Source of the DNA: Gp6-AA40 sp035649635
Lineage (GTDB): Bacteria; Acidobacteriota; Vicinamibacteria; Vicinamibacterales; UBA2999
Length of the DNA: 64,000 bases
Reading direction: 5' to 3'
Assembly (NCBI GenBank): GCA_035649635.1
Contig: DASRJE010000031.1
Coordinates: 47,678 to 111,677 of the forward strand
This document shows positions 25,730-34,325 of this stretch, in pieces. Each line of letters starts with the position of its first letter. The stretch's first letter is position 1. Under the pieces are notes generated by a model. That model saw nothing but the letters and a program-made list of their open reading frames with translations, ran no database searches and was not told the DNA's origin. The position numbers and the translations under genes are program-made.

Positions 25730-28485
25730 AGCAGATCGTTGCATTGAGCCTTGCGGTCGTGGTCGTGCTCTGGGTTCGCGCGATCGGCGGACCCATCGAG
25801 AGCGGAACCGCTGGCGTCGCCTTGGCAATCGGCTTCACGCTGCTGGGCGCGTGGGTGTTTGGCGACGCGCTTCGGCGTTTCCGGATTCCGCGTCTTACCG
25901 GCTACATCCTGTTCGGCATCCTGATTGGACCTAACGTCGGCGATGTCATCACCGAGACGATGGCGGTTCAGCTTCACTTCGTCACCGGCATCGCCACGAC
26001 GCTCATCGCTCTCATCGCGGGCCTCACGCTCAATCTCGAGCGTCTCAGTCATCAGTTCAAAGCGCTCGCGCGCCTCACCGGCATAACGCTGGCGGTCGCA
26101 ATGGCTGGCATCGGCACCGTCGTCTGGATGGCGTGGCCGTGGATCTCCATCGCGCCCAATGCCAGTGGACTGGAGCGGCTCGCGATCACGGCACTCCTGG
26201 TGGTCATCACCGTGAGCTTCTCCCCGACGATGACCGCGGCAGTCACCACCGAGACCGGCGCTCGCGGCCGATTGAGCGAGACGGTGCTGACGGTTGTCGT
26301 CCTCGCCGATCTGGTCATCCTCGTTCTGTTCTCGCTGGCGATGCTTTTCGCGCGCGTCGCGGTGGGCTCGACCACGAGCGACGGGGTCGGACTCCTCGTC
26401 CGCTTCACATGGGAGATCGGGGGCGCCGTCGCGTTCGGCGTGCTGGTCGGGGCGTTGTTCGCGCTTTACCTGCGCTACATCGGTCGCGAAATCGCCCTGG
26501 TGCTGATCGCCGTCTGCGCCTTGCTCAGTCAGGTAGGCAGCACGCAGCAGTTCGAGCCGCTGCTGGCGGCGGTGGCTGCCGGCCTCGTGATTGAGAATCT
26601 ATCGCTCGCGCAAGGCGACGCCTTGAAGACGGCGGTGCAGGGCACTGCCCTTCCCGTGCTGGTCATCTTTTTCGTCGCCGTCGGGACATCGCTCCGGCTC
26701 GACGTGCTCGCCGAAAGCGGATTTATCGTCATCGCGCTGTCCGCGCTGCGGCTGTTCTTCATCAGGCTGGGTGTGGCCTTCGGTGTGCGCTCATCGGGGA
26801 TCGATCGGTCGGTTGGCGAATACATCTGGACCGGTCTCGTCTCTCAAGCTGGCATCACGCTCGGGTTTGCGGCGCTGGTGGCATCGGAGTTCGCGGACTG
26901 GGGTCCTCGAATCCAGGCGCTGCTCGTTGCCTTCATCGCGATTCATGAACTGCTGGGACCGCTGCTCTTCCGCTATGGGCTGTCGCGCAGCGGTGATCTC
27001 GCGGCGCCGCCGCGACGGCCACTGGTCGTCGTCTCCAATCGCGAACCCTACCTGCATCGCCACGATGACCGCGGCCGCATTGTGGCGACGCCGGCGACCG
27101 GCGGCGTGGCCGTCGCACTCGACGCGCTCATGCGCGAACGCAACGGGGTGTGGGTTGCGCACGGCGCCGGTCCGGCCGATCGTCAGGTCGTCGACAAAAC
27201 CGACAGAGTTCTCGTGCCTCCAGAGAGTCCGTCGTACGAGCTGCGCCGGCTGTGGCTCGAAGAACCAACCTTCTCGGCGTACTACAACGGGTTCGCCAAC
27301 GAGGGCTTGTGGCCGCTGTGTCACCTCGTCGACGTGCGTCCGCAGTTCCGTACCGAGGATTGGACTGCGTACCGCGACATCAACTCACGATTTGCCGCGG
27401 CGGTCAGCGAGGAAGTCGGCACTTCGAATACCCCGGTGTTCATCCAGGACTACCACCTCGCCCTTGTTGCCCCGGCACTGCGTGCTCGGGTGCCGGAGGC
27501 TCGTACGGCCCTCTTCTGGCACATCCCGTGGCCGTATCCGGACAGGTTCCGTATCTGCCCCTGGGCGTCCGAAATTCTCACGGGGCTGCTCGCCAACGAT
27601 CTGCTCGCCTTCCAACTGGAACGCGATCGCCGCAACTTCCTCCTCGCCGCCGAGGAGGAGTTCAACGTCGAAGTGGAGCACGAGTTGTCCCGCGTCCGCT
27701 TCGGCGACCGCAGTACGACCGTGGTTTCGGTCCCGATCGGCGTGGACTACGATCGCATCCAGGCGATCGCGGCGGCACCCTCGCTTGCCGCCGAGCAGAA
27801 TCGGCTCGCACGGCTCTTCAAGTTGTCGGCCGAGATCATCGGCATCGGTGTCGATCGACTCGACTACACCAAGGGCATCCCCGAGCGCCTGGATGCGCTC
27901 GATGCGCTCCTCTGTCGTCGACCCGCGCTGCGCGGCAAGCTCACCTTCGTACAGATCGGCGTGCCGTCTCGCTCCGAGATTGAGAGCTACGCAGCCATCG
28001 AAGCTGAAATCGGCCTGCGGATCTCGGCGATCAACGCGCGCCACCGGGTCCCGGGAGGCGCGCCGGCGGTTCACTATCACACCAAGCCGCTGACCATCAC
28101 GAGCCTGGTTGCCCTGTATCGCCTCGCCGACTTCTGCATCGTCAGTTCGCTCCACGATGGAATGAATCTGGTGGCCAAGGAATTTGTATCGGCGCGCGAT
28201 GATGACGATGGCGTGCTGGTGCTGAGCATGCTGGCCGGCGCAGCGCAGGAACTTCGTGAGGCGGTGATCATCAATCCGTACGATGCGGACGGCTTCGCCG
28301 ACGCCTTGCTGCAGGCGATCGACATGCCGCTCGACGAACGCCGCGCGCGCATGCGCGCGATGCGGCGAATCGTTGCCGGTCGCAACGTCTTTGGCTGGGC
28401 ATCGGACATCCTGGAGGGACTCGAAAGCCTGTGGACCAAACCCCTGCATTATTCAGTTCGGAGATGGGAGGACATGCCGGTGTGA
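25726..28485 (+). CDS. Fusion of Na+/H+ antiporter domain and trehalose-6-phosphate synthase
   Basis: The protein has 919 residues from GTG 25726, which overlaps the previous stop by 4 nt. Residues about 1-425 are a CPA2/Kef-type antiporter domain with about 12 hydrophobic segments and the conserved SFSPTMTAAVTTETGARG plus LADLVILVLFSLAM. Residues about 432-919 are a complete GT20 domain like OtsA, which makes trehalose-6-phosphate from glucose-6-phosphate and a nucleotide-glucose. Its motifs include PLVVVSNREPYL, IQDYHL, HIPWPYPDRFRICPW, GVDRLDYTKGIPERL, and SSLHDGMNLVAKEF. The reading frame crosses the junction without interruption. otsB follows, overlapping by 4 nt, which supports the synthase role. 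Confidence 0.92.
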   Translation: MKQIVALSLAVVVVLWVRAIGGPIESGTAGVALAIGFTLLGAWVFGDALRRFRIPRLTGYILFGILIGPNVGDVITETMAVQLHFVTGIATTLIALIAGLTLNLERLSHQFKALARLTGITLAVAMAGIGTVVWMAWPWISIAPNASGLERLAITALLVVITVSFSPTMTAAVTTETGARGRLSETVLTVVVLADLVILVLFSLAMLFARVAVGSTTSDGVGLLVRFTWEIGGAVAFGVLVGALFALYLRYIGREIALVLIAVCALLSQVGSTQQFEPLLAAVAAGLVIENLSLAQGDALKTAVQGTALPVLVIFFVAVGTSLRLDVLAESGFIVIALSALRLFFIRLGVAFGVRSSGIDRSVGEYIWTGLVSQAGITLGFAALVASEFADWGPRIQALLVAFIAIHELLGPLLFRYGLSRSGDLAAPPRRPLVVVSNREPYLHRHDDRGRIVATPATGGVAVALDALMRERNGVWVAHGAGPADRQVVDKTDRVLVPPESPSYELRRLWLEEPTFSAYYNGFANEGLWPLCHLVDVRPQFRTEDWTAYRDINSRFAAAVSEEVGTSNTPVFIQDYHLALVAPALRARVPEARTALFWHIPWPYPDRFRICPWASEILTGLLANDLLAFQLERDRRNFLLAAEEEFNVEVEHELSRVRFGDRSTTVVSVPIGVDYDRIQAIAAAPSLAAEQNRLARLFKLSAEIIGIGVDRLDYTKGIPERLDALDALLCRRPALRGKLTFVQIGVPSRSEIESYAAIEAEIGLRISAINARHRVPGGAPAVHYHTKPLTITSLVALYRLADFCIVSSLHDGMNLVAKEFVSARDDDDGVLVLSMLAGAAQELREAVIINPYDADGFADALLQAIDMPLDERRARMRAMRRIVAGRNVFGWASDILEGLESLWTKPLHYSVRRWEDMPV

Positions 28486-29237
28486 GTCGCACTCGCGGCA
28501 TCCTCGACACAAACCACATCTCCGAGCTTCGGACATTCGCGCAATCGCCCGCTCTACTCGCCTTCGATTACGACGGAACGCTTTCGCCGATCGCCCCTAC
28601 GCCGGAACGTGCACGGCTGCCGGCGCCCACCAAGCGACTGCTGACCCGGGTAGCGAAGCGGTATCCGCTCGTGGTGATCTCCGGTCGCGCGCTCGCGGAC
28701 ATCTCCGAGCGCGTGGCGGACATCGACGTGCGACAGGTGTTCGGGAATCACGGACTCGAGTGGTCGGGCGCCGTCTCGCGTCCACGCGCCCAGGTCCGCC
28801 AATGGGTCGACCGGCTTCACAAACAGCTCGACGGCGTCCCTGGAGTTGTCATCGAGGACAAAGCACATTCAGTGTCCGTCCACTACCGCGCAGCCCCGGA
28901 TCATCGCCGTGCGCTGAAAGGTATCCTTCCCGTCGTTCGCGCACTTCATGGCGTGAGAGTCATCTGTGGCGCGGCGGCCGTCAACCTGCTGCCAGATCAC
29001 GGCGCCAACAAGGGAGTCGCTCTTCGACGCGCTCTCGAGGTGAGCGGTTGTGAGAAGGTGATCTATGTCGGTGACGACGAGACCGACGAGGACGCGTTTG
29101 CGGCACTCGAGCCCGACAAGTTGCTGGCGATTCGGATCGGCCCCTCGGGCAAGTCACGAGCCCGATATCACCTCGAATCGCAGGACTCGATCGATCTGCT
29201 GTTGCGGACGTTAATCGACGCGCGAGATGGCGCTTAG
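28482..29237 (+). CDS. otsB: Trehalose-6-phosphate phosphatase
   Basis: The 251-residue HAD-superfamily phosphatase removes phosphate from trehalose-6-phosphate. The nucleophile motif is ALLAFDYDGTLSPIAP, followed by VVISGR, the cap region, and VIYVGDDETDEDAFAAL with the metal-binding acidic residues. I chose GTG 28482 because it overlaps the synthase TGA by 4 nt, as at the other junctions of this operon, and GGGAGG lies 8 nt upstream. ATG 28464 and ATG 28431 are in-frame alternatives. It completes the OtsA-OtsB pathway. Confidence 0.93.
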   Translation: MSRTRGILDTNHISELRTFAQSPALLAFDYDGTLSPIAPTPERARLPAPTKRLLTRVAKRYPLVVISGRALADISERVADIDVRQVFGNHGLEWSGAVSRPRAQVRQWVDRLHKQLDGVPGVVIEDKAHSVSVHYRAAPDHRRALKGILPVVRALHGVRVICGAAAVNLLPDHGANKGVALRRALEVSGCEKVIYVGDDETDEDAFAALEPDKLLAIRIGPSGKSRARYHLESQDSIDLLLRTLIDARDGA

Positions 29238-29253
29238 AACATTGATGAGTGGT

Positions 29254-29374
29254 GATCTTTGATTAGTGATTCGTTGTTGATTGAAGATTGGTGATTGCTG
29301 ATTTTACGTGCCGGCAACCACTGAATCAACGATCAGCAATCAACATTCGTCAACGAATCAATAAATCAAAGATC
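29254..29374. repeat. Long AT-rich imperfect inverted repeat
   Basis: The left arm 29254-29302 (begins GATCTTTGATTAGTGATTCG) and the right arm 29332-29374 (ends CAAAGATC) are largely complementary, with a 29-nt centre. It is far more AT-rich than its surroundings. It follows otsB and precedes a convergent gene, so it may end transcription in both directions, or be a mobile repeat. Confidence 0.75.
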
Positions 29375-29396
29375 AGAAATCAAAGATTGAAGGGAT

Positions 29397-29636
29397 TCAA
29401 ATCTTCAGCCTCGTATGACTCGTCATCTCGTCCGAATCATCTGACAATGCACGGCGGCGTTTGATGAAAATGACGACGCCAGCGACGATGAGGCAGCCGA
29501 CGACGGCGATCGCCAGGAGTACACCGGCCATTGCGAACATTCCGATCACGAAGTCGATGCTGATGTCGCCCGTTGGATCGGGTTGACGAGCGACGTCGAC
29601 GATGATCGGGTTCTGCACCAGGGAAAACGTCAGCAT
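29397..29636 (-). CDS. Small single-pass membrane protein
   Basis: The 79-residue protein has a short N-terminus, one strong membrane segment (GMFAMAGVLLAIAVVGCLIV), a positive stop-transfer RRR and an acidic tail (LSDDSDEMTS). Its start overlaps the leucyl aminopeptidase stop by 7 nt, which supports real translation. I do not recognise a family. Confidence 0.6.
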   Translation of the reverse strand: MLTFSLVQNPIIVDVARQPDPTGDISIDFVIGMFAMAGVLLAIAVVGCLIVAGVVIFIKRRRALSDDSDEMTSHTRLKI

Positions 29637-31156
29637 CGTTCATCCAACACGTGCCACGAGCCCACATCGCGCGCCAGTTCGACCAGCGTGCGGACGCCGA
29701 CGCCGGTCGCTCCTTTGGGCTGATACGGCTTGGCCTCTTCGGCCCAGGCCGTTCCGGCAATGTCCATGTGCACCCAGGGCAGGTCGCCCACGAACTCCTT
29801 GATGAAGAGCGCCGCCGTGATCGCGCCGCCGGGCCGCCCTCCCGTGTTGCTCACGTCGGCGATTTCGCTCTTCAGTTGCTCCTTGTAATCATCGAACACC
29901 GGCATCGGCCACGATCGATCGCCGGCGCGTTCGGTCGCGCGACGTACGTCTTCGACCCAATGCGGTGGAGTGCCAAAGAGCCCACTGGTCGTTTTCCCGA
30001 GTGCCACGACGCATGCCCCGGTCAGCGTGGCGAGATCGACGAGATGGGTCGCGCCGCGCTGACGCGCGAGCCATAAGCCGTCGCCGAGGATCAGCCGTCC
30101 TTCAGCATCGGTGTTGAGAATCTCGACCGTCTTTCCGTCCGCGCTGGTCAACACATCGCCGGGCTTGATGGCCCGGCCCCCGGGCATGTTCTCGGTCATC
30201 GGGATCACGGCGACGCAGCGGATTGGCAGTTTCAGGCGCGCGATGGCCGACATAGCGCAGAGGACCGCGGCCCCGCCCGACATGTCATCTTTCATCTTGT
30301 CCATGTTGTCGGCGGGCTTGATCGAGATGCCCCCGGTGTCGAACGTAATGCCTTTGCCGACAAGACCGAGCACGACGTCCTTGGGGGCTTGCGGATGTTC
30401 GTGACGCAGCACCACGACGCGCGGCGGCTCATGGCTCCCGCGCGCAACGCCGAGCAGCATTCCCATCTTGAGCGCCGCGATGTTGGGCTCGTCCAGCACC
30501 TCCACGTTCAACCCTGCGGAGGTGGCTATCTCGGATGCACGCTGCGCGAATGTGCGCGGCGTCAGATCGTTTCCCGGTTCGTTTGCCAACGCGCGTGCCT
30601 GGTTGGTGCTCTCGCCGAGGATTCGCCCGCGCTCGATTGCTTCGGTGGTGTCAGCCGGCGCGTCGACCATCCTGATATCGACCTGGTCGAGCCACGTAGG
30701 CGCCGGACCCGTAGTCTTACGGGCGCCGCCGTCGTAGCTGGCGAGGACGACCCCTTCGGCCATGGCCTGCGCGGCCACGACCGGCTCGACGAGCGTGCCT
30801 GGACGAAACAGCAGCGCGATGCGCGTCATCCGCCGTTGCCGGGCATGAAGCCCGCCGATCGTCGCCAGTCGGCGGAAATGATCGGGCGTGGCCTCCATGA
30901 ACTTGCCCGTCCCGACCAGCACGGCGCGAAGGGCTTTCCACCCCGAAAGTGCAGTTACGAGCACTTCGTACGGCTTCCCGGAAAACTCGCCCCGCGCCCG
31001 AGCGCGGGCCACTTCTCCTCCGGAGGCACGATCGAGGTCCGGTTCATCGACAAAGTCGTCATCGGTGAACGATGGGATCACCAACAAATCCACATCGAGC
31101 TCGGCGGCAGGATGCCCTGTCAACGTGAGAGGAGGCGTTTTGTATACCGTCTGCAT
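29630..31156 (-). CDS. pepA: Leucyl aminopeptidase, M17 family
   Basis: The 508-residue cytosolic metallopeptidase removes N-terminal residues from peptides and binds two metal ions. The catalytic C-terminal domain shows LVGKGITFDTGGISIKPADN, the metal-binding NTDAEGRLILGDGLW, and the Lys/Asp of KDDMSGGAAV. The N-terminal domain spans about 1-160. The frame extends to GTG 31177; ATG 31156 fits the family start better. Length is normal. Confidence 0.95.
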   Translation of the reverse strand: MQTVYKTPPLTLTGHPAAELDVDLLVIPSFTDDDFVDEPDLDRASGGEVARARARGEFSGKPYEVLVTALSGWKALRAVLVGTGKFMEATPDHFRRLATIGGLHARQRRMTRIALLFRPGTLVEPVVAAQAMAEGVVLASYDGGARKTTGPAPTWLDQVDIRMVDAPADTTEAIERGRILGESTNQARALANEPGNDLTPRTFAQRASEIATSAGLNVEVLDEPNIAALKMGMLLGVARGSHEPPRVVVLRHEHPQAPKDVVLGLVGKGITFDTGGISIKPADNMDKMKDDMSGGAAVLCAMSAIARLKLPIRCVAVIPMTENMPGGRAIKPGDVLTSADGKTVEILNTDAEGRLILGDGLWLARQRGATHLVDLATLTGACVVALGKTTSGLFGTPPHWVEDVRRATERAGDRSWPMPVFDDYKEQLKSEIADVSNTGGRPGGAITAALFIKEFVGDLPWVHMDIAGTAWAEEAKPYQPKGATGVGVRTLVELARDVGSWHVLDERC

Positions 31157-31255
31157 CGTGTCGATGTCCCTATCCACCCGCGCGGATCACCGGACGTAGC
31201 TTGTCCCACCTGAGACTTCGGCTTAGAATCAATCGAGCCTGCCCGGGAGATCGAC

Positions 31256-31708
31256 ATGCCTAATTCGCGACGAGCGTGTTGTGCGCTCTCGGCCGCAGTT
31301 GCCGGACTGATCTTCGCCGGATTCTTTTCCGCCGGAGCTGTATCGAGCGCGCAGTCGAGCGGCGAGGCCAAGAAACCCAGTCTATCACTCAGGGTCACGC
31401 CCCCGGTTGGCTTTGCCCCGTTGAAGACGCGTCTTGTCGTGGATGTGCGCAACGGCGACGACGACTACCCAGACTTCTACTGTCCGACCATTGAGTGGGA
31501 TTGGGGCGACGGCACGATTTCCGCCAACTCCGAGGACTGCGATCCGTACGAAGCAGGCAAGAGCGTCATCAAGAGGCGTTTTGCGACCGAACACACCTTC
31601 CGGCAGCCGGGCGCCTTCCGTGTCGCGTTTCGACTGAAGCAGAAAGATCGCGTCGTGGGAACGAGCACCGTCAACGTCCAGGTGCGGACGGGCCTCTCTC
31701 AATTCTGA
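31256..31708 (+). CDS. Secreted PKD-like domain protein
   Basis: The 150-residue protein has a signal peptide ending near SAGAVSSAQ. A single PKD-type Ig-like domain follows: LRVTPPVGFAPLKTRLVVDV, then IEWDWGDGTISANSEDC and EHTFRQPGAFRVAFRLK. The WDWGDGT and HTF-PG elements are diagnostic. Two Cys (YCPT and SEDC) may form a disulfide. Function is unknown; it probably binds other surface or periplasmic components. Confidence 0.85.
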   Translation: MPNSRRACCALSAAVAGLIFAGFFSAGAVSSAQSSGEAKKPSLSLRVTPPVGFAPLKTRLVVDVRNGDDDYPDFYCPTIEWDWGDGTISANSEDCDPYEAGKSVIKRRFATEHTFRQPGAFRVAFRLKQKDRVVGTSTVNVQVRTGLSQF

Positions 31709-31750
31709 AGCACGAAGGCGACGAAGGCTCGAACATCACGAAGCGGAAGG

Positions 31751-32848
31751 CTAAACGGGAATCGGTGGCGGCATGACGCGCCGGTTCGCGAACATGCTCG
31801 TCACGGCGGCCCCAAGACCGATCGTCCACGCCACGTACTCCACGAGCAGGCCCGCTGAGCGCATCGGCCACGTCGCCGGGCTCAACCAGCCCAGACCATA
31901 AGCTGCCGCCTGGGCAATCACCGTGATGCCGACGATGATGGCGTAGCCGATCAGAAAATCCGCCACCGACGGCTGTGTCATCGGGCCCTTGCCTCGAAGA
32001 GTTCGCCCGAGACGAACAGCCACGCCCGTGAAGCCGGCGATCCACATCAAAGCGAAGGCGGCAAGCAGAAGAGGGATGGTGGCGAGCAGTGGAATGCCAA
32101 CGATCGAGACGACGAGCGCCACCATCAGCACCACCAGCGCAGGAACGAACAGCACTTCAACGGCAAGACCGGTCAGAATCGACGCGCCGGCAGAACGGTC
32201 CGAGATCGTGCCGATCCATCCCGGCGCCGCCAGCGTCAGGAATACGGCCACCAACAGCGTCAGCGAGAGCCGGAACATCGATCCCCAGAACGACAGCCCC
32301 CTCCACCATGCCTCATTGTTCCAACCGGTACCGAAGGTGATGCCGCCCCACGGAGCGACTGCCTCGTCAATCGAACCGTGGACCGCCGCGCCTGGTTCCA
32401 GCTCGATCGTGCCCATCACGGATACGGCATTCCCTTCGACGATGGCTTTGGGTCCGAGGTGGAGTCCACCCCCGACTACGACGACGTCATCGTCAACGCG
32501 GCCGTCGATGCGGGCACTACCACCGATCACCACGATCGGCTCGTTCGCCGTTTCGCCTTCTGCCAGCGTGTAATCGCGGAAGATGCGCAGGTGGACACCG
32601 TCGCCACGGAAGCGTTCCCGAACGCGCTCCATGCGCTGTCGATTCTCCTGCCGGCGTTCCTCGCGCGCCTCCTGGACGCGCTCGCGCCATTCCTCGCGAG
32701 CTTCACGGATGCGTTCGCGACGCTCCTGGCGAAGTTCGGCGGGGTCCCGGCGGAGATCGTCGTCGCCTCCCTGGCTGGACGTTTGTGCCCACGCGAAAGA
32801 CGCGGCAAATATCAATGCAAGCGCGGCAATCCCTCGAGTCACTGACAA
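31751..32848 (-). CDS. Coiled-coil, bactofilin-like membrane protein
   Basis: The 365-residue protein has a signal peptide (IAALALIFAASFAWAQ), then about 60 residues of Arg/Glu-rich predicted coiled coil (RERIREAREEWRERVQEARE). A short right-handed beta-helix like those of bactofilin/polymer-forming proteins follows (VVIGGSARIDGRVDDDVVVV, LHLGPKAIVEGNAVSVMG). The C-terminal half has four to five membrane segments (LTGLAVEVLFVPALVVLMVA). The arrangement suggests an extracytoplasmic polymer-like module tethered to the membrane. No pathway can be named. Confidence 0.8.
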   Translation of the reverse strand: MSVTRGIAALALIFAASFAWAQTSSQGGDDDLRRDPAELRQERRERIREAREEWRERVQEAREERRQENRQRMERVRERFRGDGVHLRIFRDYTLAEGETANEPIVVIGGSARIDGRVDDDVVVVGGGLHLGPKAIVEGNAVSVMGTIELEPGAAVHGSIDEAVAPWGGITFGTGWNNEAWWRGLSFWGSMFRLSLTLLVAVFLTLAAPGWIGTISDRSAGASILTGLAVEVLFVPALVVLMVALVVSIVGIPLLATIPLLLAAFALMWIAGFTGVAVRLGRTLRGKGPMTQPSVADFLIGYAIIVGITVIAQAAAYGLGWLSPATWPMRSAGLLVEYVAWTIGLGAAVTSMFANRRVMPPPIPV

Positions 32849-32852
32849 CTCC

Positions 32853-32906
32853 TAGCGAGGCTGCGCCTCAGACTAGCGAGCGTGGAGAGTGGCTCCGCCT
32901 CGCTAG
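32853..32906. repeat. 54-bp palindromic repeat element
   Basis: The ends CTAGCGAGGC and GCCTCGCTAG are exact complements. The interior repeats the motif as CAGACTAGCGAG and carries a second near-complementary pair (GGCTGCGCCT). It is followed at 32932-32960 by another imperfect palindrome (CGCGGGCG with TGCCCGCG). It fills most of the space between two minus-strand genes. Confidence 0.65.
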
Positions 32907-33041
32907 TCACAGTATCTCTGGCCCGCGCTCCGCGCGGGCGTAGACGCCTTGCCCGCGGAAAACTTGTCTTAAGATCAAGCGTTCGAAGCGGTCAAGGCGT
33001 CTAGCCGGTTCAGACGGAGGCCCCTCCGGGGAAGTTCCGTC

Positions 33042-34226
33042 CTACACCGTCACGACCATGGCGATTCCCATTCCGCCGCCGATGCAAAGGGAGGCCACAC
33101 CTCTTCCACCCCCTCTGGCCCGAAGAGCATGAATGAGCGTGGTCAGTATCCTGGCTCCGCTGGCGCCAATGGGGTGGCCGAGGGCGACCGCCCCGCCTCG
33201 CGTATTCACCTTCGCCGAGTCGAGGCCGAGCTCGCGTGAGACCGCAAGCGCCTGAGCGGCGAACGCCTCGTTCAGCTCGAACAGGTCGATCTCGGCGATC
33301 GTCAGCCCCGCGCGCTGCAGAGCCTTACGCACAGCATTGACAGGCCCCATCCCCATCATCATCGGCTCGATCCCGGTCGAGGCGAACGACACGACATGAG
33401 CCAGCGGTGTTCGTCCAAGTTGACGTGCGCGAGCGGCTGCGGTGATGACGAGAGCAGCGGCACCGTCGTTGATCCCCGACGCATTGCCGGCGGTGACGCT
33501 CCCGTCTTTTCTGAACGCGGGCCGTAGTCCGGCGAGCGTCTGCATAGTCGTGTTCCGCCGAGGGTGCTCGTCGGTGTCGAATCGCGCCGGCTCCCCTTTC
33601 TTCGTTGCGATTTCCACAGCGACGATCTCGTCCCGGAAGTCGCCGCTGGCAATCGCGCGCTCAGCACGTTGCTGACTCTCGGCGGCGAAGGCATCCTGTT
33701 CGGCGCGCGAAATTCGGAAGCACTCGACCAGTCTCTCCGCCGTCATGCCCATGTGACAGCCTTCAATCGCGCACGTGAGTCCCTCGTCGAGAATCGAGTC
33801 CGACACTTCCGCATTTCCCATGCGATAGCCCCAGCGGGCGCCCTTCAACAAGTAAGGCGCACGGGACATCGACTCCGTGCCGCCGGCCACGGCGACGTCG
33901 ATGTACCCCGTCTGCATGGCCTCGACTGCGTGAACCACCGCCTGCAGCCCCGAGCCGCACACGCGATTGACCGTCTCGCCCGGGATGTCTTTCGGAACAC
34001 CAGCCGCCAGTGCGGCCTGACGGGCGACGTTCATTCCAGCGCCCGCCTGCAGCACGCATCCCATGATGACGTCGCCGATCGTTGTCGCGTCGATACCGGC
34101 ACGCGAGATCGCCTCACGAATCACGACTGCACCAAGCGTCGACGCGGACACGTCCTTCAGCGAACCGCCAAACGATCCGATTGGCGTGCGGCACGCACTG
34201 AGGATGACTGTTGGTTCTTTGAGCAC
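33042..34226 (-). CDS. Acetyl-CoA acetyltransferase (thiolase)
   Basis: The 394-residue thiolase II-type enzyme condenses or cleaves acetoacetyl-CoA with CoA. The nucleophilic Cys is in NRVCGSGLQAV; the catalytic His is in GHPIGASGARIL and the second Cys in ASLCIGGGMGIA. Length is normal for the family. It starts at GTG 34226 and diverges from the acyl-CoA synthetase gene 99 bp away. The pair could work in acetoacetate or short-chain acyl-CoA turnover, which is inference. Confidence 0.94.
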   Translation of the reverse strand: MLKEPTVILSACRTPIGSFGGSLKDVSASTLGAVVIREAISRAGIDATTIGDVIMGCVLQAGAGMNVARQAALAAGVPKDIPGETVNRVCGSGLQAVVHAVEAMQTGYIDVAVAGGTESMSRAPYLLKGARWGYRMGNAEVSDSILDEGLTCAIEGCHMGMTAERLVECFRISRAEQDAFAAESQQRAERAIASGDFRDEIVAVEIATKKGEPARFDTDEHPRRNTTMQTLAGLRPAFRKDGSVTAGNASGINDGAAALVITAAARARQLGRTPLAHVVSFASTGIEPMMMGMGPVNAVRKALQRAGLTIAEIDLFELNEAFAAQALAVSRELGLDSAKVNTRGGAVALGHPIGASGARILTTLIHALRARGGGRGVASLCIGGGMGIAMVVTV

Positions 34227-34325
34227 GGGACCATTCTAGGCCGTGCACGTGCGCCCCTCGGCGCCGGCCTTCGGGATAAGCTCCCGCAGCGCGTGGTCCG
34301 CAGCCTGCAGTGTTATAACCACGAT

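Noticed and set aside
33564..34325. 254-codon extension before the acyl-CoA synthetase
   Set aside because: It lies opposite the thiolase gene and has no family similarity; ATG 34326 matches the synthetase N-terminus.
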